NCBI RefSeq assembly: GCF_000686025.1
Contig: NZ_JMLQ01000003.1
Span: forward strand, 1-64,000
From: Rhodococcus sp. UNC23MFCrub1.1
Lineage (GTDB): Bacteria > Actinomycetota > Actinomycetes > Mycobacteriales > Mycobacteriaceae
Reading direction: 5' to 3'
Length of the DNA stretch: 64,000 nucleotides
The notes under the pieces are model-generated. The model did no database searches. It saw nothing but the letters and a program-made list of their open reading frames with translations, and was not told the DNA's origin. Both the position numbers and the translations under genes were made by a program. This document shows, in pieces, positions 58,103 through 64,000 of this stretch; position 1 is the stretch's first letter, and the number at the start of each line of letters is the position of its first letter.

Positions 58103-60424
58103 GTGACGACCGCTGTGAAATCTGTCAATCGCCGGATCGCCGAGGAGCTCGACGTCGCGGAGGAGCGCGTACGCGCCGCCGTGGACCTGCTCGACGGGGG
58201 TGCGACGGTGCCGTTCATCGCGCGCTACCGCAAGGAGGTCACGGGCACGCTCGACGACACCCAGCTGCGCACGATCGACGAGCGACTGCGATACCTGCGC
58301 GAGCTCGACGAGCGCCGCGCCGCGATTCTCGAGTCCATCCGCTCGCAGGGCAAGCTCGACGACGCGCTCGAGGACTCGATCGTGCTCGCGGACACCAAGG
58401 CGCGCCTCGAGGACATCTACCTCCCGTTCAAACCGAAGCGCCGCACCAAGGCGCAGATCGCGCGCGAGGCCGGCCACCAGCCCGTGGCGGACGCCCTGCT
58501 GTCCGATCCGACCACCGATCCGACGTCCTTCGACGAGGAGCAGCTCGCCGGTGCGCGCGCGATCCTCGTCGAGCACTTCGCCGAGGACGCCGACCTCGTC
58601 GGGTCGCTGCGCGAGCTGATGTGGACCCGTGGCCGGTTGACCAGCGCGGTGCGACCGGGCAAGGAGACGGACGGTGCGAAGTTCTCCGACTACTTCGCGT
58701 TTTCCGAGTCCTTCACCTCCGTTCCGTCCCATCGAGTACTGGCAGTCCTGCGCGGGGAGAAGGAGGAGGTGCTCTCCCTCACGATGGATCCGGAGCCGAA
58801 CACCGACGAACCCGCACCCGGTACCGCGTCGGTGTACGAGACCCGCATCGCGGCGCGCTTCGGTATCGGCGACCACGGCCGTGCGGCCGATCGGTGGCTC
58901 CTGGACACGGTGCGATGGGCGTGGCGGACCAAGCTTCTGGTCAGCCTGGGCATCGACACCCGCATGCGCCTGCGGCAGTCCGCGGAGGAGCGCGCGGTCG
59001 ACGTCTTCGCCTCCAACCTCAAGGACCTGCTGTTGGCTGCGCCCGCCGGCAGTCGCACCACCATGGGCCTCGACCCCGGGTTCCGCACGGGAACCAAGGT
59101 CGCGATCGTGGACCCCACCGGCAAGGTCCTCGCGTACGACACCATCTATCCGCACAAGCCCCAGGGCAAGTGGAACGAGGCGCTCGCGACGCTGGCCGCA
59201 CTGGCGGCGAAGCACCGTGTCGATCTGCTGGCCATCGGCAATGGCACCGCGTCGCGTGAGACCGACGCGCTGGCGGCGGAACTCATCGCGAAGTACCCGG
59301 ACGCGAACCTGACCAAGGCGATGGTCTCCGAGGCCGGCGCCTCCGTGTACTCCGCGTCCGCCTACGGGTCGCGCGAACTGCCCGATCTCGACGTCTCGAT
59401 CCGCGGCGCGGTCTCCATCGCCCGTCGTCTGCAGGATCCCCTCGCGGAACTGGTGAAGATCGACCCGAAGTCGATCGGCGTGGGGCAGTACCAGCACGAC
59501 GTCTCGGAATCCATGTTGGCGCGTTCCCTGGGCGCCGTCGTCGAGGACGCGGTGAACGCGGTCGGCGTCGACGTCAACACCGCCAGTGTGCCTCTGCTCG
59601 CGCGCGTCTCCGGCGTGGCCACCACTCTCGCCGAGTCGATCGTCGCGCACCGCGACGAGAACGGCCCCTTCCGATCCCGATCCGCGCTGCAGAAGGTTCC
59701 GCGGCTCGGGCCCAAGGCTTTCGAGCAGTGCGCCGGGTTCCTCCGCATCACCGACGGCGACGACCCCCTCGACCGGTCGAGCGTGCACCCCGAGGCGTAT
59801 CCCGTGGTGCGCCGCATCGTCGACAGGGCCGGCATGGGAGTCCGTGAGGTGATCGGCAACGAGCGGGTGCTGCGGTCCCTGCGCCCGCAGGACTTCGTCG
59901 ACGACCGGTTCGGACTCCCGACCGTCACCGACATCCTGTCCGAGCTCGAGAAGCCCGGCCGCGATCCGCGTCCGGAGTTCGCCACCGCCACCTTCGCGGC
60001 CGGTGTCGAGAAGGTCGCCGACCTCCGACCGGGCATGGTGCTCGAGGGAGTGGTGACCAACGTGGCGGCCTTCGGCGCCTTCGTCGACGTGGGCGTGCAC
60101 CAGGACGGACTCGTCCACGTCTCGGCGATGTCCGACCGCTTCGTCTCGGACCCGCACGACGTCGTCAAGTCCGGACAGGTCGTGCGCGTGAAGGTCATGG
60201 AGGTCGACCTGCCGCGCCAACGGATCGGCCTGTCCCTGCGACTGACCGACGAGATCGGCGGTACGGCAGCGGCATCGGCTCCACGCGGCGGGTCGGGAGG
60301 CCAGGGCGCGCGGAACAGGCAGAAGACCGGAGCCGGACCACGCAAGGGAGCGCAGTCCTCGGCACCGGCCGCGGCAACGGGATCGATGGCCGATGCCCTG
60401 CGGAAGGCGGGCTTCGGAAAGTAG
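58103..60424 (+). CDS. tex: Tex family RNA-binding transcription accessory protein
   Basis: A 773-residue Tex protein. The N-terminal region carries GATVPFIARYRKEVTGTLDD, then comes the YqgF-like domain (MGLDPGFRTGTKVAIVD), helix-hairpin-helix motifs (LQKVPRLGPKAFEQCAGF) and a C-terminal S1 RNA-binding domain (about 643-715, GVVTNVAAFGAFVDVGV). A basic tail follows. GTG 58103 gives the usual N-terminus; the frame is open upstream over the lppW 5' region. It is divergent from the lppW-like gene. Confidence 0.97.
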   Translation: MTTAVKSVNRRIAEELDVAEERVRAAVDLLDGGATVPFIARYRKEVTGTLDDTQLRTIDERLRYLRELDERRAAILESIRSQGKLDDALEDSIVLADTKARLEDIYLPFKPKRRTKAQIAREAGHQPVADALLSDPTTDPTSFDEEQLAGARAILVEHFAEDADLVGSLRELMWTRGRLTSAVRPGKETDGAKFSDYFAFSESFTSVPSHRVLAVLRGEKEEVLSLTMDPEPNTDEPAPGTASVYETRIAARFGIGDHGRAADRWLLDTVRWAWRTKLLVSLGIDTRMRLRQSAEERAVDVFASNLKDLLLAAPAGSRTTMGLDPGFRTGTKVAIVDPTGKVLAYDTIYPHKPQGKWNEALATLAALAAKHRVDLLAIGNGTASRETDALAAELIAKYPDANLTKAMVSEAGASVYSASAYGSRELPDLDVSIRGAVSIARRLQDPLAELVKIDPKSIGVGQYQHDVSESMLARSLGAVVEDAVNAVGVDVNTASVPLLARVSGVATTLAESIVAHRDENGPFRSRSALQKVPRLGPKAFEQCAGFLRITDGDDPLDRSSVHPEAYPVVRRIVDRAGMGVREVIGNERVLRSLRPQDFVDDRFGLPTVTDILSELEKPGRDPRPEFATATFAAGVEKVADLRPGMVLEGVVTNVAAFGAFVDVGVHQDGLVHVSAMSDRFVSDPHDVVKSGQVVRVKVMEVDLPRQRIGLSLRLTDEIGGTAAASAPRGGSGGQGARNRQKTGAGPRKGAQSSAPAAATGSMADALRKAGFGK

Positions 60425-60489
60425 AGGGTGTCGCGGCGGCGCGGATAGACTTCCTCGTCACAGGACAGGCACGGCAGGAAGGCGCTGCG

Positions 60490-61347
60490 ATGGAGCGGTG
60501 GATGCACCACGTCTCCGACGAGGGGCGCATCCCGCTGCTGTTCTTCCTCGTCGGGTTCATCGCCGGGTTCGTCTTCATCCGGTTCAGCGTCCGCATGATC
60601 CGCGCGCAGGTGTCCTGGTGGCCGGGCAACGTCACGCCGGGCGGACACCACGTGCATCACGTCGTGTTCGGTGTGGTCGCCATGCTGGTCTCGGGTATCG
60701 CGATGATCACCGTGTACGTCGACGGCACCCAGACCACGGGCGCGGCGCTCGCGGCGTTCTTCGGTATCGGTGCGGCACTGGTACTCGACGAGTTCGCGCT
60801 CATCTTCTATCTGGAGGACGTGTACTGGGCCGAGCAGGGCCGCACCTCCGTCGACGCGGTCTTCGTCGCCGTGGCCGCCACCGTCATGCTGCTGTTCGGT
60901 CTCAAACCGCTCGAGTTCTTCGACGTGGCCGGCTTCCGTGACGATCCCAGCGTCGCGGTGCGGAGCATCATCGTCGTCCTGGCCGCGCTCAACCTCCTCC
61001 TCGCCGCGATCGTCCTCGCGAAGGGCAAGATCTGGACCGGGCTCGCCGGCCTGTTCTTCCTGCCGCTGCTCGTGATCGGCGCGATCCGGATCGGCCGGCC
61101 GGGGTCACCCTGGGCGCGCTGGCGCTACACCCGACGCCCGCGGCGGATGGAGAAGGCCCTGCGGCGCGAGCGCAACCTGCGCCGTCCCGTCGTCCGCGCG
61201 AAGATCTGGATGCAGGACGCCATCGCGGGCACGCCCGACGTCGCGCACGTGCGCGCCGCTGCCGAGGACGAACTCGATCGCATCGTCGTTCCGGCGCCGG
61301 CGCCGGGGGAGTCGCGCCCCGATCGCGAATCGGTCGGCGCGGGCTGA
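60490..61347 (+). CDS. Conserved membrane protein of unknown function
   Basis: A 285-residue protein with about six predicted helices in the first ~200 residues and a basic, Arg-rich cytoplasmic tail. A histidine cluster (GGHHVHHVVFG) in an otherwise hydrophobic region could bind metal or heme, and acidic residues (VLDEFALIFYLEDVYW) lie in the next helix. I do not recognise a named family. It is 65 bp after tex and 191 bp before rplS. Confidence 0.8.
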   Translation: MERWMHHVSDEGRIPLLFFLVGFIAGFVFIRFSVRMIRAQVSWWPGNVTPGGHHVHHVVFGVVAMLVSGIAMITVYVDGTQTTGAALAAFFGIGAALVLDEFALIFYLEDVYWAEQGRTSVDAVFVAVAATVMLLFGLKPLEFFDVAGFRDDPSVAVRSIIVVLAALNLLLAAIVLAKGKIWTGLAGLFFLPLLVIGAIRIGRPGSPWARWRYTRRPRRMEKALRRERNLRRPVVRAKIWMQDAIAGTPDVAHVRAAAEDELDRIVVPAPAPGESRPDRESVGAG

Positions 61348-61380
61348 TCCGGCCGATTTCGTCGGGCACCGGTTCTCTGG

Positions 61381-61428
61381 CACAATCGTGGGGTTGCCTG
61401 ACACCGGGCGTGCTACTCGCATGCCCGG
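61381..61428 (+). promoter_or_regulatory. Promoter-like element and leader hairpin upstream of rplS
   Basis: CACAAT at 61381-61386 is a good -10 candidate. About 18 bases later, 61404-61413 pairs with 61419-61428 (10-bp stem with one G-U, loop TACTC). It lies in the 5' leader, about 110 bases before the L19 start. An autoregulatory ribosomal-protein leader is possible; the sequence alone does not show it binds L19. Confidence 0.4.
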
Positions 61429-61538
61429 CATCCGGTGGACACCTATTCGGAGTACGAACCAGTCGAGCGTCGACGGCATCCGCCGACGGCAGCCGCTCGG
61501 GTCCTCTGCTCGAGATCTCGTCACAGCAAGGATGAACC

Positions 61539-61880
61539 ATGAACACCCTGGATTTCCTGGACAAGCAGTCGCTGCGCAGCGACATTCCCGAGTTCCGCCC
61601 GGGCGACACACTGAACGTGCACGTGAAGGTCATCGAGGGCTCCAAGGAGCGCGTGCAGATCTTCAAGGGCGTCGTCATTCGGCGTCAGGGTGGCGGCATC
61701 CGCGAGACCTTCACGGTCCGCAAGGTGTCCTTCGGCGTCGGCGTGGAGCGCACCTTCCCCGTCCACACCCCGAACATCGCCCAGATCGACGTGCTGACCC
61801 GCGGTGACGTGCGTCGCGCGAAGCTGTACTACCTGCGCGAGCTGCGCGGCAAGGCAGCCAAGATCAAGGAGAAGCGCTGA
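61539..61880 (+). CDS. rplS: 50S ribosomal protein L19
   Basis: A 113-residue L19, located at the 30S-50S interface. Family segments are [40 protein letters not shown] and [19 protein letters not shown]. The ATG has an AAGGATG context with AGCAAGGA upstream. It precedes lepB as in mycobacteria. Confidence 0.98.
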   Translation: MNTLDFLDKQSLRSDIPEFRPGDTLNVHVKVIEGSKERVQIFKGVVIRRQGGGIRETFTVRKVSFGVGVERTFPVHTPNIAQIDVLTRGDVRRAKLYYLRELRGKAAKIKEKR

Positions 61881-61992
61881 TCTTCGGCGTTCCACTCGCT
61901 GGACGGCCGGACACAGGGGACTCGTTCCCCGGTGTCGGGCCGTTCTGCGTCCCGGCCGTTCTGCACCGCGGCGCTGCCGCTAATCTTGACCC

Positions 61993-62748
61993 GTGACGGA
62001 CGAGCGCGCGGGCGACGACAACGACGAGGCGCGGCGAACCAAGAAGCCACGGTCCTTCTGGCGTGAGCTCCCGATTCTCATCCTGGTCGCCCTGGTGCTC
62101 AGCTTCCTCTTGCAGACCTTCGTCGCGAGGGTGTACCTGATCCCCTCGGAATCGATGGAGCCGACCTTGCACGGCTGCACTGGTTGCACCGGTGACCGCA
62201 TCGTCGTGGAGAAGATCGGGTACCGCTTCGGCGATCCGACGGCCGGTGACGTCGTCGTGTTCCGCGGACCGCCGTCCTGGGACGGCGACTACGTCTCCAC
62301 GCGGTCGTCCAACGTCGTCGTCCGCGGCGCTCAGGAACTCGGATCCCTCGTCGGCCTGGTCGCACCGGACGAGAACGATCTGGTCAAGCGCGTCATCGCC
62401 ACCGGCGGTCAGACCGTCGAGTGCTGCGACGAGCAGGGGCGCGTTCTCGTCGACGGCAAGCCGCTCGACGAGCCGTACATCACCATGGACTTCGACTTCG
62501 TGCCCGGCACGCTCACGTGCGACACCCCGATCCGTTCCGGGCGGTGCTTCGGGCCCGTCACCGTGCCCGAGGGCAACGTGTGGGTCATGGGTGACAACCG
62601 CAGCAACTCCGCCGACTCGCGCTTCCACGTCGCCGACGAACTGCAGGGAACCATCCCGCTGGACAACGTGATCGGCAAGGCGCAGGCCATCGTGCTGCCG
62701 CCCGGTCGCTGGGGTCTCATCGACGATCCGGACATCCAGGGGCAGTGA
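61993..62748 (+). CDS. lepB: Signal peptidase I
   Basis: A 251-residue type I signal peptidase. One N-terminal anchor helix ([19 protein letters not shown]) precedes the catalytic serine in [10 protein letters not shown], the general-base lysine in [12 protein letters not shown] and the [11 protein letters not shown] box. Extra cysteines ([22 protein letters not shown]) are in exported loops, also seen in the mycobacterial enzyme as I recall it. The stop overlaps rnhB by 4 bp. Confidence 0.96.
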   Translation: MTDERAGDDNDEARRTKKPRSFWRELPILILVALVLSFLLQTFVARVYLIPSESMEPTLHGCTGCTGDRIVVEKIGYRFGDPTAGDVVVFRGPPSWDGDYVSTRSSNVVVRGAQELGSLVGLVAPDENDLVKRVIATGGQTVECCDEQGRVLVDGKPLDEPYITMDFDFVPGTLTCDTPIRSGRCFGPVTVPEGNVWVMGDNRSNSADSRFHVADELQGTIPLDNVIGKAQAIVLPPGRWGLIDDPDIQGQ

Positions 62749-63503
62749 GTTCGGGGCCCATGAAGTCGACCACGCGGCTCTCCCGGACGTCGTGGCCGCC
62801 GCGCACCGTCATCCGGCGTGCGGGTGGTATGCGCACCATGGAGTCGGCACTTCTCCGGTCGGGTCTCGGGCCCGTGGCGGGCGTGGACGAAGCGGGTCGT
62901 GGCGCCTGTGCGGGCCCACTGGTCATCGCCGCGTGCATCCTGGGCGATCGCGCCCGCGCCGCGCTGGACCTTCTGGACGACTCGAAGAAGTTGAGCGAGA
63001 AGACGCGGGAGTCGTTGTTTCCGAAGGTGATCCGCTGGGCGACGGCATACTCGATCGTCACCGTCCCCGCGGCCGAGATCGACCGCATCGGTATCCACGT
63101 CGCCAACATCGAGGGCATGCGCCGCGCGGTCGCCGGACTGTCGGTCGACCCCGGGTACGTCCTGACCGACGGTTTTCGGGTGCCCGGGCTTCCCGCGCCG
63201 TCACTCCCGGTGATCGGTGGTGACGCCACCGCGGCCTGTATCGCCGCCGCGAGCGTGCTCGCCAAGGTGCATCGCGACCGCATCATGCGCTCACTCGACG
63301 GAGACATTCCCGGCTACGACTTCTCCGCACACAAGGGCTACAACACGACGCTGCACACGGACGCCCTCGCCCGTCTCGGGGCGAGCCGGGAGCACCGTCG
63401 CTCGTGGTCGAACGTCGCCTGCCTCGAGGATGCCGGCGCCGCACCGACGGTGTCGCCGCAGGAGCGGGGTCGATGGGAACACGAGGGCGCCGATGCGCGA
63501 TGA
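62745..63503 (+). CDS. rnhB: Ribonuclease HII
   Basis: A 252-residue RNase HII that removes ribonucleotides from DNA. The active-site motif is [15 protein letters not shown], with further acidic residues in LTDGF and the [21 protein letters not shown] segment. GTG 62745 overlaps lepB. A later ATG (62760 or 62829) would shorten the poorly conserved N-terminus, so the start is uncertain. Followed by the DUF2469 gene. Confidence 0.94.
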   Translation: MSSGPMKSTTRLSRTSWPPRTVIRRAGGMRTMESALLRSGLGPVAGVDEAGRGACAGPLVIAACILGDRARAALDLLDDSKKLSEKTRESLFPKVIRWATAYSIVTVPAAEIDRIGIHVANIEGMRRAVAGLSVDPGYVLTDGFRVPGLPAPSLPVIGGDATAACIAAASVLAKVHRDRIMRSLDGDIPGYDFSAHKGYNTTLHTDALARLGASREHRRSWSNVACLEDAGAAPTVSPQERGRWEHEGADAR

Positions 63504-63510
63504 TGGCGGC

Positions 63511-63816
63511 ATGAGTGCCGAGGATCTCGAGAAGTACGAAACCGAGATGGAACTGTCGCTGTACCGGGAGTACCGCGACATCGTCGGCCAGTTCACCTAC
63601 GTGGTGGAGACCGAGCGTCGCTTCTATCTCGCGAACTCGGTGGAGATGATCCCGCGGAACGCGGACGGCGAGATCTACTTCGAGGTGCGGATGTCCGATG
63701 CGTGGGTGTGGGACATGTACCGACCCGCGCGCTTCGTCAAGCACGTCCGGGTGATCACGTTCAAGGACGTCAACATTGAGGAACTCGACAAGCCGGATCT
63801 GCGACTTCCTGAGTGA
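63511..63816 (+). CDS. DUF2469 family protein
   Basis: A 101-residue conserved actinobacterial protein of unknown function, beginning MSAEDLEKYETEMELSLYRE and ending DVNIEELDKPDLRLPE, matching the Rv2901c family from memory. It is acidic and soluble. ATG 63511 gives the family N-terminus; an in-frame ATG at 63493 would add six residues. It lies eight bases after rnhB. Its stop is inside the 18-bp tandem repeat. Confidence 0.92.
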   Translation: MSAEDLEKYETEMELSLYREYRDIVGQFTYVVETERRFYLANSVEMIPRNADGEIYFEVRMSDAWVWDMYRPARFVKHVRVITFKDVNIEELDKPDLRLPE

Positions 63817-63856
63817 CGGGGACTTCCCGAGTGACGGGGACTTCCCGAGTGAATCA
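63803..63856. repeat. 18-bp tandem repeat, three copies
   Basis: Three consecutive 18-bp units: GACTTCCTGAGTGACGGG, GACTTCCCGAGTGACGGG, and a third whose first 14 bases match. The DUF2469 stop codon is in the first unit, and a leftward reading frame ends in the last. Probably a local duplication at the convergent gene ends. Confidence 0.9.
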
Positions 63857-64000
63857 GCGCTGATCCGTTCCCAGGATGCGCGCGTTGAGGTGCCACCCCT
63901 CGTAGCCGTCGTCCACGCCTCTGCGCTGGTCGTGCTCGATCGACGCGCGCGGAATGGACAGGATGCGTGCCGTCCGTAGCGCCCACGAGTAGTCGCCGCA
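63854..64000 (-). CDS. Unidentified C-terminal fragment (5' end beyond window)
   Basis: A leftward frame open from the window edge to a TGA at 63854-63856 encodes 48 residues, including SWALRTARILSIPRASIEHD and a tail DDGYEGWHLNARILGTDQR. The composition (mixed, with aromatic residues and no long Arg runs) looks like real protein rather than a shadow, and no rightward frame here is better. I do not recognise the family. Confidence 0.45.
   Translation of the reverse strand, partial: CGDYSWALRTARILSIPRASIEHDQRRGVDDGYEGWHLNARILGTDQR

Overview
The window is a contiguous, high-GC actinobacterial chromosome segment with dense, overlapping operons and many GTG starts. Gene content and order point to Rhodococcus or a close relative in the Mycobacteriales. 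From memory of the Mycobacterium tuberculosis H37Rv map, the backbone here (pyc, rsmD, coaD, sepIVA, DUF177, rnc, mutM, then osmC, acyP, smc, ftsY, amtB, glnB, glnD, ffh, an amidohydrolase, then rpsP, khpA, rimM, trmD, lppW, rplS, lepB, rnhB, DUF2469) follows the Rv2967c to Rv2901c order. No rRNA, tRNA, CRISPR array or classical insertion sequence was recognised, and no gene-free stretch exceeds about 300 bases.

Layout. 1-5171: conserved housekeeping block (pyruvate carboxylase end, rRNA methylase, CoA synthesis, SepIVA, L32, RNase III, MutM). 5172-13297: a complete high-affinity K+ system, with a small membrane ORF, then kdpF, kdpA, kdpB, kdpC and the kdpD/kdpE two-component pair. 13343-15718: a membrane protein joining a degenerate kinase-like domain to an LPG-synthase-type flippase domain. 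15728-35988: a purine catabolic island. It has a PucR regulator, a six-gene xanthine dehydrogenase / oxopurine deaminase / permease operon, a convergent operon for allantoate and glyoxylate use (alc, glycerate kinase, gcl, glxR, hyi, AH_C protein), a divergent urate operon (uraD, uraH, uox, permease) and an IclR regulator. 36002-48977: conserved block again, with the nitrogen-control genes amtB-glnB-glnD and both SRP GTPases. 48994-54847: a citrate-type two-component system facing a tctCBA tricarboxylate transporter and a universal stress protein. 55064-64000: ribosome and RNA-processing genes, an LppW-like lipoprotein, Tex, L19, signal peptidase, RNase HII and DUF2469.

How it fits together. 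The purine island would convert guanine, hypoxanthine and xanthine to urate, then to allantoin, and would recover glyoxylate as glycerate phosphate. Allantoinase and a recognisable ureidoglycolate lyase are absent from the window. A symmetric divergent promoter with a palindromic operator (about 31934-32064) drives the two facing operons, and a related operator precedes the IclR gene. A four-part GlnR-like box precedes amtB.

Most unusual feature: at 24872-25857 one gene (AbiEi-type winged-helix N-terminus plus DUF559 nuclease-like C-terminus) lies between two perfect 50-bp inverted repeats, each a long hairpin. It sits exactly between the convergent ends of the two purine operons. The repeats supply the stop codons of all three genes. 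It looks like a compact element analogous to, but unrelated to, REP/RAYT modules.
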